Part shown: positions 1 to 9,925 of the stretch, piece after piece
Layout of the letters: the number at the start of each line of letters is the position of its first letter
Numbering within the stretch: the stretch's first letter is position 1
Source: Melioribacter roseus
Lineage (GTDB): Bacteria; Bacteroidota; Ignavibacteria; Ignavibacteriales; Melioribacteraceae
Length of the DNA stretch: 64,000 bases
Assembly: GCA_020722005.1 (NCBI GenBank)
Contig: DYLP01000011.1
Location: 1-64,000 of the forward strand
Direction: 5' to 3'
Notes under the pieces: generated by a model
Databases searched by the model: none
Told to the model about the DNA's origin: nothing
What the model saw: only the letters and a program-made list of their open reading frames with translations
Program-made: the position numbers and the translations under genes

Positions 1-277
1 TATCTTTTATCAATTTTTAATAAACTTAATCAATCTCTAATGACAATTTTGGGTTTATCTAAGACCGGAATTTATAGAGATACTTTTATATCCAGTTAAC
101 CGCTCCTAATCAGTTCCCCATTTGTAATCATAATATTTTAATCAGTCCCACTTTAAGAGATTTTATTGTTTAATAATTCTTGTAATATAAAATTACAATT
201 GAGTAAATAGATTACTCAAATCCATTTACAATTACTGGCAGTAAATACAATCAAAAACATAATAATGGAAAAATCTT

Positions 278-615
278 GTGAAACACATTTCTGTAATTCT
301 ACTTGTCGGATACATTTTCTTTTTTTTATCTTTTGAAGGCAAAGCGCAGACTAAACCGGTCAATATCGCTTTATTCAAGCCGGTTCAAATTTTCTCGGGG
401 AATAATTCTATCCAAGACCTTTGGATTAACTTTATATATGGCAATGGCTGGAGAGACTTGACTGGGGACTTGTAAACAGTGCCGGCACTGGCGGTTTTAC
501 AAGCGTACAAATGGGCTTTATCAATATTGATGAAGGAAATGTTGTCGGCTAACAAAGCGACGTAGTAAACCTTAACGATAATAACGTTAAAGGAATTCAA
601 ACTAAGATTGCTTAA
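278..615 (+). pseudogene. Decayed secreted/surface repeat protein (VNIALFKPVQIF... LDWGLVN... VQMGFIN type)
   Basis: ORF 278-475 encodes a signal peptide and VNIALFKPVQIFSGNNSIQDLWINFIYGNGW, then leaves the family pattern. The other frame from about 448 continues as LERLDWGLVNSAGTGGFTSVQMGFINIDEGNVVG, stops at TAA 550-552, then QSDVVNLNDNNVKGIQTKIA up to TAA at about 615. Confidence 0.7.
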
Positions 616-818
616 TCTAAGTGGTGACTCTTTTTAATAATTTCAAATTAGTTTAACTGTTTATGAATAAGAATTGCGTTTTTTTCTCCTGTCCCACAGA
701 TTTAAAAAGAAGGGTAAACAGTCACGACCTTCATTGAGTGAAAATTGGAAAAATTTCGCCTATAAAATAAAATTAGATTATCTTTGTATTGTAATTATCA
801 AAAAAGTAGAGGGGAAAA

Positions 819-1808
819 TTGGATTATTTAGCATCTGAAAAAAGATACGAAACTATGAAATACAACCGCTGTGGCAAGAGCGGATTGAAACTTCCTGCAA
901 TCTCATTAGGGTTATGGCATAACTTTGGCGGGGTTGACGTTTTTGAAAACGGCAGAGCAATTGTGCGCCGCGCATTTGACCTGGGCATTACACATTTTGA
1001 CCTTGCCAATAATTACGGACCGCCCCCTGGTTCCGCCGAAGAAAATTTTGGCACCATTCTGAAGAAAGATTTTAAACCCTATAGAGATGAACTTATTATA
1101 TCAACCAAAGCCGGCTGGGGAATGTGGCCTGGTCCTTACGGCGATTGGGGTTCGAAAAAATATTTAATTGCATCTTTGGACCAGAGCCTGAAAAGAATGG
1201 GTCTCGATTACGTGGACATCTTTTATCACCACCGTCCTGACCCGGAAACTCCTCTTGAAGAAACAATGAGCGCTCTCGACCAAATTCTAAGAAGTGGCAA
1301 AGCTTTATATGTGGGCATTTCCCAGTATAAACCCGAAGAAACTAAAAAGGCAGTCGAAGTTTTGAAACAAATGGGGCATCATCTTCTAATTCACCAACCT
1401 CGTTACAACATGTTCGATAGATGGATTGAAGATGGATTAACCGATGTGCTGGAAAATGAAGGAGCAGGAGCAATTGTCTTTTCGCCTCTGGCACAAGGGC
1501 TGCTTACAGATAAATATTTGAATGGAATCCCGGAAGGCTCGCGCGCTTCGAAACCATGGGGCTTTTTGAAACCGGAGGGTATTACACAGGATAAACTGTC
1601 AAAAGTCAAAAAGTTGAACGAACTTGCTGCACGTAGGAATCAATCGTTAGCTCAGATGGCAATTGCATGGTTGCTTCGTAAACCAGTCATAACTTCAGCT
1701 CTAATTGGTGCCAGCAAGGTCGAACAGATTGAAGACGCAGTTAAAACTCTGGATAATCTTAATTTTAACGATGACGAACTTAAAGAAATAGAATCAATTT
1801 TGTCTTAA
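819..1808 (+). CDS. Aldo/keto reductase, YghZ/Gpr-like
   Basis: MKYNRCGKSGLKLPAISLGLWHNFGG, FDLANNYGPPPGSAEENFG, YVDIFYHHRPDPETPLEETM. TTG start at 819 follows AGAGGGG; an ATG at 855 is the alternative. Confidence 0.92.
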   Translation: MDYLASEKRYETMKYNRCGKSGLKLPAISLGLWHNFGGVDVFENGRAIVRRAFDLGITHFDLANNYGPPPGSAEENFGTILKKDFKPYRDELIISTKAGWGMWPGPYGDWGSKKYLIASLDQSLKRMGLDYVDIFYHHRPDPETPLEETMSALDQILRSGKALYVGISQYKPEETKKAVEVLKQMGHHLLIHQPRYNMFDRWIEDGLTDVLENEGAGAIVFSPLAQGLLTDKYLNGIPEGSRASKPWGFLKPEGITQDKLSKVKKLNELAARRNQSLAQMAIAWLLRKPVITSALIGASKVEQIEDAVKTLDNLNFNDDELKEIESILS

Positions 1809-1839
1809 TAAATTTCACAAAAGAAAAGGAAAAATAATC

Positions 1840-2304
1840 ATGAAAGGAGATCCAAAATTAATCGATGTATTAAACAATTTACTGGCAGACGAGTTAACTG
1901 CCATCAGTCAGTATATGGTTCACTCCGAAATGTGCGAACAATGGGGCTATAGCAAATTACACGAAGCAATTGAAAAACAGGCAATCGACGAAATGCATCA
2001 CGCAGAATGGCTTATTCAAAGAATTCTGTTCCTTGAAGGTACACCGATGGTTGACAAATTAAAAAAAATGAGCATCGGCAAATCGGTACCCGATTTTATC
2101 AACAACGACCAGGAAGCAGAAGCCGATGCAATCAAAGCTTATAACGATGCTATTGCGCTCGCTCGAAAGTTGGGCGACGAATCGACTGCAGAATTGTTGA
2201 CTAAAATTCTCAAGATGGAAGAAGGACACGTCGAATGGGCCGAAAAACAACGCATCCAAATTGAACAAATGGACCTCGACGGCTATCTTTCAAATCAGGT
2301 TTAA
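1840..2304 (+). CDS. bfr: Bacterioferritin
   Basis: LNNLLADELTAISQYMVHSEMCEQWGY, EMHHAEWLIQRILFLEG, EEGHVEW ferritin-like diiron ligands. Confidence 0.92.
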   Translation: MKGDPKLIDVLNNLLADELTAISQYMVHSEMCEQWGYSKLHEAIEKQAIDEMHHAEWLIQRILFLEGTPMVDKLKKMSIGKSVPDFINNDQEAEADAIKAYNDAIALARKLGDESTAELLTKILKMEEGHVEWAEKQRIQIEQMDLDGYLSNQV

Positions 2305-2341
2305 AACTGAAATTATTCGGCAAAATCGGAACGTCTGAAAA

Positions 2342-2411
2342 ATTAACCGCTGAGTTCGCATCGAAATGTATAGAATTTCCTTTATAGTACTTTGCGATCT
2401 TGGCGGTTAAT
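2342..2411. repeat. Imperfect palindromic intergenic element (19 bp arms, 32 nt spacer)
   Basis: ATTAACCGCTGAGTTCGCA (2342-2360) versus the reverse complement of 2393-2411, ATTAACCGCCAAGATCGCA. Confidence 0.6.
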
Positions 2412-2521
2412 AATATTATAATAGATTATGAAGCAAATAAATAATTTGTTTGCTAAATCGTTGAAGATTCACAAAGCATATGCTAAGCAAACACGTAGTA
2501 TTAACCTAAGAAGAGGAACGA

Positions 2522-3058
2522 ATGAATTTCAAAGTAATAAAAAGCAATATGGTCTTTGAAGGGAAAGTATTCAGCGTAAAAGTTGATGATATTAAATATA
2601 ATGGCAGTGGCAATCTGGCCACGCGCCAGGTAGCTGTTCACCCTGGAGGAGCCGTCGTTATTCCTCTGAAATCGGACGGAAAGATAATTTTTGTAAAGCA
2701 ATTCAGATACCCGCACCTAGAATTTGTTATAGAATTGCCCGCCGGAAAACTCGACAAAGGTGAAGACCCGGAAAAGTGCGCCATTAGAGAACTCAAAGAA
2801 GAAACAGGCTTCTCGTCGGAAAAAATAGTTAAGTTAGGTAAGATTTATACAACCCCGGGTTTCTGCAATGAAGTGCTTCATATTTACCTTGCAGAAAAAT
2901 TGACTGAAGGAGAACACGCACGCGAAGAAGGCGAAGAAGACATGGAACTGCTTGAAATGACTCTCGAAGAAGCTGAAGCAAAGATTCGGAATGGTGAAAT
3001 AGTAGACGCTAAAACAATAAGCGGACTGATGATGTTCAAACTTTATTATCGGGATTAG
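2522..3058 (+). CDS. NUDIX hydrolase, ADP-ribose pyrophosphatase-like
   Basis: Nudix box GKLDKGEDPEKCAIRELKEETGF. Confidence 0.92.
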   Translation: MNFKVIKSNMVFEGKVFSVKVDDIKYNGSGNLATRQVAVHPGGAVVIPLKSDGKIIFVKQFRYPHLEFVIELPAGKLDKGEDPEKCAIRELKEETGFSSEKIVKLGKIYTTPGFCNEVLHIYLAEKLTEGEHAREEGEEDMELLEMTLEEAEAKIRNGEIVDAKTISGLMMFKLYYRD

Positions 3059-3522
3059 TAAATTTGTTTTTCCCCTGTCGGTAGGCAGATTCTTCTTTGT
3101 GGTTTTCTGCGTGAGGACGTTATTCATTTACGATAAGAATGTCGAGAAGGGCGGTAAGTATTAAAATCTTAGCGTTCTTTGCGTGCTTTGCGGTTTCAAT
3201 ATAATTTAATCGAAAAGATCGCAGAGAAGAGCGAAGACTTGTGAGAATTATTTGCTAAGACAAAAAAGCAAGAGTTACTTTTTGTATATTTATTAAATTG
3301 GAAGCCATTAAAAGCTTTAATAATTTGTAATTGTCAATCGACTATCAAACCCTCAACCACACAATAACGAACATCCTAACTCCCGCACCAAGAACTACCA
3401 AACCCCAGCACTACGAACCCCAAAACTTCCGCACACAAATCCCTGATCCCTAACTCCTGATCACTAAACATTATTAACAACGAATGCTGAACTTAAAAAC
3501 CTACAACTAAACACCATACCAT

Positions 3523-4350
3523 TCACTCGTTGGTCAATTCTTCCAGTTCAACTTTGTTGATATTCTTAATTTTCTTTCCCAGGAAACGTTCTGCTATCGC
3601 TTTGAACTTTGCAGGAAGGTCGCTAACGTAGTATTCGTGTTGACCTTCGTGCACGGAATTGTTGCGAAGTTGTCTGCCGTTAAGATAGTCTTCTACTATC
3701 TTTACCGCAGGTGTGCCTGAGTCGATTAATCTTACTTTTTTACCTATTACTTTCTGAATAGTATCTCTCAGGAGAGGATAGTGAGTGCATCCCAATATGA
3801 GAGTGTCGATATTTTTTTCTTTTAATTCTGTTAGATATTCTCTGGCAATTAATTCGACTGCTTTATGATTCGTCATACCTTCCTCGACGAGCGGTACGAA
3901 TAGAGGACAGGCTTTCTCATACACTTGAACTTTAGGGTCAAGTTTTTTTAATTGTTTCGAATAAGCTTTGTTGTTAATTGTAGCATATGTGCCGATAACT
4001 CCTATTTTGCGATTTTGGGATTCTGCCAGTGCCATTTGCGAGCCCGGCTCAATCATTCCGATTACAGGAACCGTAAGGACTTTACGTAATTCATTGAGAG
4101 CCACCGACGAAGCAGTATTACAAGCCACAACAAGTAGCTTAATGTTTTTTTTAAGGAGAAAATTTGCCGCCTGAATCGAATATTCAATTATGGTATCATT
4201 GGATTTATTTCCCCAGGGCACTCTAGCAGTATCTCCAAAATAAACTATGTTTTCATTCGGCATCAGATTGGTAACTGCTCTTACAACCGTAAGACCTCCA
4301 ATACCCGAATCGAAAAATCCGATCGGGTTTGTTCTGTTCATAAAATTCAA
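3523..4350 (-). CDS. murI: Glutamate racemase
   Basis: IGFFDSGIGGLTVV, VVACNTASS, LILGCTHYPLL. Confidence 0.97.
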   Translation of the reverse strand: MNFMNRTNPIGFFDSGIGGLTVVRAVTNLMPNENIVYFGDTARVPWGNKSNDTIIEYSIQAANFLLKKNIKLLVVACNTASSVALNELRKVLTVPVIGMIEPGSQMALAESQNRKIGVIGTYATINNKAYSKQLKKLDPKVQVYEKACPLFVPLVEEGMTNHKAVELIAREYLTELKEKNIDTLILGCTHYPLLRDTIQKVIGKKVRLIDSGTPAVKIVEDYLNGRQLRNNSVHEGQHEYYVSDLPAKFKAIAERFLGKKIKNINKVELEELTNE

Positions 4351-4358
4351 TTTACCTC

Positions 4359-6917
4359 CTATAACATTTCTTCGATTGTTTCAGTTAGTTGCTGAATGAT
4401 AAGTTCGTAATCGTTAGTAGATACTTTGCGTTTATGCCTGTCGAGTATATAAAACGAGTCGACTATATCATCAGCCTTTGTGTTAATCTTTGCAAAGTAA
4501 ATCGACAGACCGAGCTCGTTCATTTTACGTGTAATCTGATACAATAGACCAAGCCTGTCGGGCGAAAATACATCTATGATAGTAAATCGGTCGTGCTTTT
4601 CAAAAACAATTTTTACTTTACCTTTGCGTTTGAAAAGTTTGTTTTCGAGACGCCACCATTTGGATTTAATACGACTGAATTCCTTTGTTATCTGGAGTTC
4701 ATTCAAAGCGGCTAAAATCAGGTCCGATTTTATCTTTTCATAGCGTGATTTTTCGACGGCTTCATTTGTTCTGAAATCCGTCACATTAAAATTATCGATT
4801 ACAATTCCATCTTTACGGGTAAATATTTTCGCATCGTGGATATTAAGGTCATTGATCGACAATGCACCGCAAAGTCTCGAAAGGAGGGCATCGGAATCAC
4901 GTGTAATTACGGTAATTGATGTATAACCCGTCTCTTCTTTGAAGAACACTGAAGCCATCGAACCTTTTTCGATCTCTTTAATGTGCTGATTAATTTCTTC
5001 TGCCGAATAAAATTGTAAATAACCCAGATCGTCAATCGATTCGATATGCTCTTTTACTGTCTTGTCTAAAAAGACCTCAGATTGCTCCATTATTTCGAGC
5101 ATACTCGAAGCTAACAATTCTTCGCCTGTAATTCTTTCTTCGAGCATTCGCTTGGTTTTATGGTAAAGTTCATATAACAGTTCGCTTTTCCACTGTGTCC
5201 AAACAACGGGAGAAACCGCTGATAGATCGGCATATGTAAGAAGATATAAAAGATCGAGCAGCTCAGTATCGGGGAATAAATCAGAAAATAAATTCAACGT
5301 TGTCGGGTCGTTTAAATTTCTTCTGAAAGCAACCTGTTCCATAGTAAGATGGTGTCGAACGAGAAACTGAACCTTTTGAATTTCTTCCGTACTATATCCG
5401 AGTCGTTCCATAACAGAACTGGCTATCTCAGCACCGATGATTTCATGTCCTGAAATTGTAATTGGTTTTGCTATGTCGTGAAATAGGACGGACAGATATA
5501 AAATGTCTTTGTTTTTTATACTCAGGAAAAGACGACCGAGTATATTCGATTCGTATTTTAGATTTTCCAGATTTGTCAATGCAATTAATGTATGTTCGTC
5601 TGCGGTATAGCAGTGATATACACCCGGTTGAAAGAAATTCACCAATTCGCCGAATTCAGGCAGGAACGAAGCCAGAACCCCGAGTTCATTCATTACATTC
5701 AGGGTTTTACTTACATTTTTGGGTAACCGGAGAATTTCCCTGAAAAACACAGAAGATTGGTGCTCGGTATCTTTCGATTCCTCCAGATCGATAACCGCTT
5801 CGATAATTTTGGAACGGAGTACATCGTCGAAACGAGCATCGTGTAGACCTCTATAATAAAATGCTCGGAGTATTACAGACATCGTAAGTTCTATGTCGCT
5901 GGCGAGATAAATTATATTGCCCTTCATTGTAAAATCTTCGTCGAGCGGAATGGAAAGATAATCTGAAATCGGTTTGGACATCTCGTCTTCAAAACGCTTG
6001 GACATTGTTATGGTAAAACGTTTGATTATAATAGACGAATTGAAATAGTGGCGCATATACTCTTTCCAGTTGCTTTCGGTGTAACCATGTCGGAGAGCAA
6101 TTTTTTCCTGATCGCTAAATTCAAGCCAGTCGTTTTTATGACCGGAGATTAGATGAAGGTGATTCCTTGTGTTTAATATGAACCTGTAACTTTCAAACAA
6201 TCTCCTGGCTGCTTTTGGAATTATTATTTTATCTTTTTTCAGATGTTCGAGAAAGACCTCTGTGTGTGTAATTTCTTTCTGTGTATCGATTATTATATCA
6301 TTCTTGAGTGAATAAATCCATTGCAAAACCTGCAGGTCCCTCAGACCACCTGCTGTATATTTCACATTCGGTTCGAGTACCTTTGCGGAAGAACCATACT
6401 TTTGATATCTGAGATTTATATCAACGAAATATTCATTTATCAGATTCTTTTTTGTTTCCTGCTTGAGGGAACTCAAGACTTTTTTATTCCATTCTTTATA
6501 TACATCTTCATTGCCGCATATAAAACGAGTCTCGAAAAATTGTGTAAACGCATGGAGATCTTCTTTTAGAAATTTATTTATGTCAGAATAATCCCTGACC
6601 GTATGAGAAACTTCGATGCCGGTATCCCATAGGATTGTTACACACTGTTTTATGGTATTGTCATTGCGGGGTACTTTGTCGTAGATAAACATAATATCGA
6701 TATCGGAATATGGAGAAAGTTCGCGTCTTGCAAAACTACCGACCGATGCAATTGCGCAATCAAGTTTGATGTCTTTCAGCGTTCTAAGAATAAACTCTTC
6801 GACGAGGACGCTCCATCGAATCGAAAATTGAAAAGCATCTTTCAAAAGATCATCATCGTTGAAAAGTAGGTCCCGTTCCGCAATAAATGTTTCTTTTAAT
6901 TTGAGTGCTTTGTTCAT
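4359..6917 (-). CDS. glnD: [Protein-PII] uridylyltransferase / uridylyl-removing enzyme
   Basis: GSFARRELSPYSDIDIMF nucleotidyltransferase motif, HD domain (VLFHDIAKP), C-terminal ACT repeats. Confidence 0.93.
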   Translation of the reverse strand: MNKALKLKETFIAERDLLFNDDDLLKDAFQFSIRWSVLVEEFILRTLKDIKLDCAIASVGSFARRELSPYSDIDIMFIYDKVPRNDNTIKQCVTILWDTGIEVSHTVRDYSDINKFLKEDLHAFTQFFETRFICGNEDVYKEWNKKVLSSLKQETKKNLINEYFVDINLRYQKYGSSAKVLEPNVKYTAGGLRDLQVLQWIYSLKNDIIIDTQKEITHTEVFLEHLKKDKIIIPKAARRLFESYRFILNTRNHLHLISGHKNDWLEFSDQEKIALRHGYTESNWKEYMRHYFNSSIIIKRFTITMSKRFEDEMSKPISDYLSIPLDEDFTMKGNIIYLASDIELTMSVILRAFYYRGLHDARFDDVLRSKIIEAVIDLEESKDTEHQSSVFFREILRLPKNVSKTLNVMNELGVLASFLPEFGELVNFFQPGVYHCYTADEHTLIALTNLENLKYESNILGRLFLSIKNKDILYLSVLFHDIAKPITISGHEIIGAEIASSVMERLGYSTEEIQKVQFLVRHHLTMEQVAFRRNLNDPTTLNLFSDLFPDTELLDLLYLLTYADLSAVSPVVWTQWKSELLYELYHKTKRMLEERITGEELLASSMLEIMEQSEVFLDKTVKEHIESIDDLGYLQFYSAEEINQHIKEIEKGSMASVFFKEETGYTSITVITRDSDALLSRLCGALSINDLNIHDAKIFTRKDGIVIDNFNVTDFRTNEAVEKSRYEKIKSDLILAALNELQITKEFSRIKSKWWRLENKLFKRKGKVKIVFEKHDRFTIIDVFSPDRLGLLYQITRKMNELGLSIYFAKINTKADDIVDSFYILDRHKRKVSTNDYELIIQQLTETIEEML

Positions 6918-6991
6918 ATTTAAATAATCGGGACTGACAGTCCTACGGATTAACTTTTGCCAGTCCCGTAAACACCTTTTGAAAAATGACC

Positions 6992-8380
6992 TTACAATTT
7001 TACAAATTTTGCCTGGAAGAATCTCAAATATTTTGGCTCGTAGACCATTTTTAATCCTTTTATTTTCTTTCTGTCCTGATAAACCTGAGCAATCGATTCA
7101 ACTGTAACGTCGATGTGAGATTGAGTATAGACCCGTCGAGGGAAAGTTAAACGAACCAATTCGAGTTTGGGATAACGGTTCTCGCCTGTTTTGGGATCTC
7201 TGCCTGCAGAAACAATGCCGCGTTCCATTCCTCTTACGCCACTGTCAATATAAATTTCGGCGGCTAAGGATTGTGCGGGGAGTAAATCCTGTTTGAGATG
7301 AGGCAAGAATTTTTTTGCGTCCAGGAAAATTGCATGACCTCCAAAGGGATATACAAGGGGGATTCCATATTTTTCGAGTTGCTTACCGCAGTATTCCACT
7401 TGTCCAACGCGCGAACTTATATTTTCAAATTTTACCATTTCTTCAATTCCTCGTGCCATTGCTTCCATATCCCTGCCTGCCAGTCCCCCGTAAGTATGAA
7501 GACCTTCATAGACTACGACCATATTGCGTGCTTCTTCGTAAACTTTTTTATCGCGTGTGGCTAAAAATCCACCGATGTTTACCATCAAATCTTTTTTTGC
7601 GCTAACCCAGATGCCGTCGAAATAGCTGCACATTTCTTTTAAAATATGTTCGATCGATTTTTTTTCGTAACCCTTCTCTCGCACTTTAATAAAATATGCA
7701 TTCTCGGTAGCGCGGGTTGCATCGAACCATAATTTTATTCCGTGTTTCTTGGCAATCTTGTGCACCTCCTTAAGATTTTGGATCGAGAAAGGTTGACCGC
7801 CTGCCATATTAACCGGTCCTGCCATACTGATATATGGAATTTTTTTTGAGCCGACTTTTTTAATCAAATCCTCGAGTTTGTCTGTATCGATATTGCCTTT
7901 GAAAGGATGTTTGTTTTGCGGTTTGTGGGCTTCGTCGATAATCACATCTACGAAAGTACCGCCGGCAAGTTCCTGATGTAAGCGTGTAGTAGTAAAGTAC
8001 ATATTGCCGGGGATATAGTCGCCGGGCTTAATCATAATTTTTGAAATAATATGTTCGGCAGCTCTGCCCTGGTGAGTAGGAACAAAGTAGGGCATACCAT
8101 AATATTTCTTGATATTGTCCCAGAGGTAGTAAAAATTTCTGCTACCGGCATAAGCTTCGTCGCCCATCATTAATCCCGCCCATTGGTAGTCGCTCATTGC
8201 ATTTGTACCGCTGTCGGTAAGCAGGTCGATGTAAACGTCTTCAGATTTGAGAAGGAAGGTATTGTAACCGGCTTCTTTGGCGCACTTTTCACGGTATTCG
8301 CGCGTAGTCATTTTAATGGGTTCAACCATTTTGATTTTGAATGGTTCAGCCCAGCTTCTTTTAATATTCCGTTTTGCCAT
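6992..8380 (-). CDS. tpl: Tyrosine phenol-lyase / tryptophanase family beta-eliminating lyase, probably tyrosine phenol-lyase
   Basis: YNTFLLKSEDVYIDLLTDSGTNAMSDYQWAGLMMGDEAYAGS, PTHQGRAAE, GVRGMERGIVSAGRDP; the MERG segment matches TPL rather than the VEIG of tryptophanase. Confidence 0.88.
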   Translation of the reverse strand: MAKRNIKRSWAEPFKIKMVEPIKMTTREYREKCAKEAGYNTFLLKSEDVYIDLLTDSGTNAMSDYQWAGLMMGDEAYAGSRNFYYLWDNIKKYYGMPYFVPTHQGRAAEHIISKIMIKPGDYIPGNMYFTTTRLHQELAGGTFVDVIIDEAHKPQNKHPFKGNIDTDKLEDLIKKVGSKKIPYISMAGPVNMAGGQPFSIQNLKEVHKIAKKHGIKLWFDATRATENAYFIKVREKGYEKKSIEHILKEMCSYFDGIWVSAKKDLMVNIGGFLATRDKKVYEEARNMVVVYEGLHTYGGLAGRDMEAMARGIEEMVKFENISSRVGQVEYCGKQLEKYGIPLVYPFGGHAIFLDAKKFLPHLKQDLLPAQSLAAEIYIDSGVRGMERGIVSAGRDPKTGENRYPKLELVRLTFPRRVYTQSHIDVTVESIAQVYQDRKKIKGLKMVYEPKYLRFFQAKFVKL

Positions 8381-8441
8381 TGTGTGACCTCACGTTTTGT
8401 GATCAGATTTGCGATCGGTAATTAATTCTAATAGCTTTTGG

Positions 8442-8798
8442 CTATTGTCCTTTCTGATATTCTGCAATAATATCAGAATGAATTCCGCCGCGTGTATTAA
8501 ACTTTGCCGTTAATTTCATTTTACGGGGTTGAAGTACCTCCACAAGGTCGTTCAAGATTCTGTTTGTGACAGCTTCAAAATAGATGCCATCGTTACGGAA
8601 CGATTGGAGATAGAACTTGTAAGATTTCAACTCAACGCAAAGCTTGTCGGGTATATATTCTAAAATTATAGTCGCAAAATCGGGCTGACCGGTTTTGGGA
8701 CAAAGTGATGTAAATTCAGGGGCTGTATGAATAATTACATAATCTCTTTCCGGATTGGGATTCGGAAATGTCTCGAGTATTTTTTGCTTTTCGTTCAT
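8442..8798 (-). CDS. queF: NADPH-dependent 7-cyano-7-deazaguanine reductase
   Basis: [16 protein letters not shown] and the [14 protein letters not shown] QueF motif. Confidence 0.95.
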   Translation of the reverse strand: MNEKQKILETFPNPNPERDYVIIHTAPEFTSLCPKTGQPDFATIILEYIPDKLCVELKSYKFYLQSFRNDGIYFEAVTNRILNDLVEVLQPRKMKLTAKFNTRGGIHSDIIAEYQKGQ

Positions 8799-8875
8799 AA
8801 ATTAATCTCTGCTTTACTTTGCTTAAAATTATTTTTGCCGGTTAAATTTTCTGATTTACAAAATGAATTAGTCAA

Positions 8876-9028
8876 TTATTTTTCGTACAACGATAGAATT
8901 TCAACATCAGTACTTTTTCGACCATTTGCATAAGAAGTCGAAATAAATATAAGAACGATATAATTATCTTTGAAATCTTTAACCGATTTTGTCTCGTCAT
9001 CAGGAAATAAATTTTTGCATTCTTTCAT
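8876..9028 (-). CDS. Small uncharacterised ORF (50 aa) between queC and queF
   Basis: Read by hand: MKECKNLFPDDETKSVKDFKDNYIVLIFISTSYANGRKSTDVEILSLYEK*. Below the ORF track size cutoff; coding status unproven. Confidence 0.25.
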   Translation of the reverse strand: MKECKNLFPDDETKSVKDFKDNYIVLIFISTSYANGRKSTDVEILSLYEK

Positions 9029-9064
9029 TGCCTTATACTGATTTCTTGATCTCAGATACTTAAT

Positions 9065-9751
9065 TTATTTTTTATACACAGGACGAATTTTATATGGAAT
9101 TGGATCTTCAATGCCGGCAATTTGAAAACCACGAAGTCTGAAAGCGCAGCTATCGCAAACGCCACAAGCCTCGTCTTCATTTTGATAGCACGACCAGGTT
9201 AAGTGTAACGGCGCATTGAGTTCGACTCCTTTTTTAATTATCTCCGCTTTGGAAAGATGTATAATCGGAGTGTGAATTTTAATTTTTGTTTCGGGTTTTG
9301 TACCAAGGTCTGCCATCTTTTCAAAAGCCTCGAAAAATTCTGGACGACAATCAGGATAGCCGCTTGCATCTTCGTAAACTGCACCAATAAAAACAGCCTC
9401 GGCTTTTAAAACTTCAGCCCAGCTTACGCAAGCAGCTAGAATATTCGCATTTCTGAATGGGACGTAAGAAGAGGGAATTTCACGGCTTTCTATATTTGCC
9501 CGAGTTACTTCTATTTTTCTATCGGTCAAAGATGAGCCTCCGATTTTCGAAAAGTGTGTGTAGTCAATTACAAGCTTGTACTTTACGTCGTAATATTCCG
9601 CTATATCGTTAAAAGCTTTCAGTTCGCGGTTCTCAGTTCTCTGTCCGTAATTAATGTGCATTAAAGCCAACTCGTATTCCTCATGGGCAATAGCAGCCGT
9701 CACGCAACTATCCATACCTCCGCTTAAAGCAATCACGGCTAATTTTCTCAT
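9065..9751 (-). CDS. queC: 7-cyano-7-deazaguanine synthase
   Basis: ALSGGMDSCVTAAIA PP-loop, WSCYQNEDEACGVCDSCAFR zinc site. Confidence 0.96.
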   Translation of the reverse strand: MRKLAVIALSGGMDSCVTAAIAHEEYELALMHINYGQRTENRELKAFNDIAEYYDVKYKLVIDYTHFSKIGGSSLTDRKIEVTRANIESREIPSSYVPFRNANILAACVSWAEVLKAEAVFIGAVYEDASGYPDCRPEFFEAFEKMADLGTKPETKIKIHTPIIHLSKAEIIKKGVELNAPLHLTWSCYQNEDEACGVCDSCAFRLRGFQIAGIEDPIPYKIRPVYKK

Positions 9752-9925
9752 TTCAACCTTTTATTGTTATACCCAAAAATAACAAAATTCAACTACAATT
9801 ATAGACGAGAAACTAAACGGCATAATCCGATAGGCAATTATCTCAATAGATTGTCTAATAATTTTACGATTCTTGATTAACCAGCCCATTTTTGATAAGT
9901 TTCAATTCAATTTATAACAATTTTT

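Noticed and set aside
741-786. Promoter TTTC-N21-TATCTTTG upstream of the aldo/keto reductase
   Set aside because: The -7-like box is good, but the -33 element is poor; not strong enough to list as a feature.
9752-9925. preQ1 riboswitch upstream of queC
   Set aside because: No preQ1-like short hairpin with an A-rich tail was recognised in this gap.
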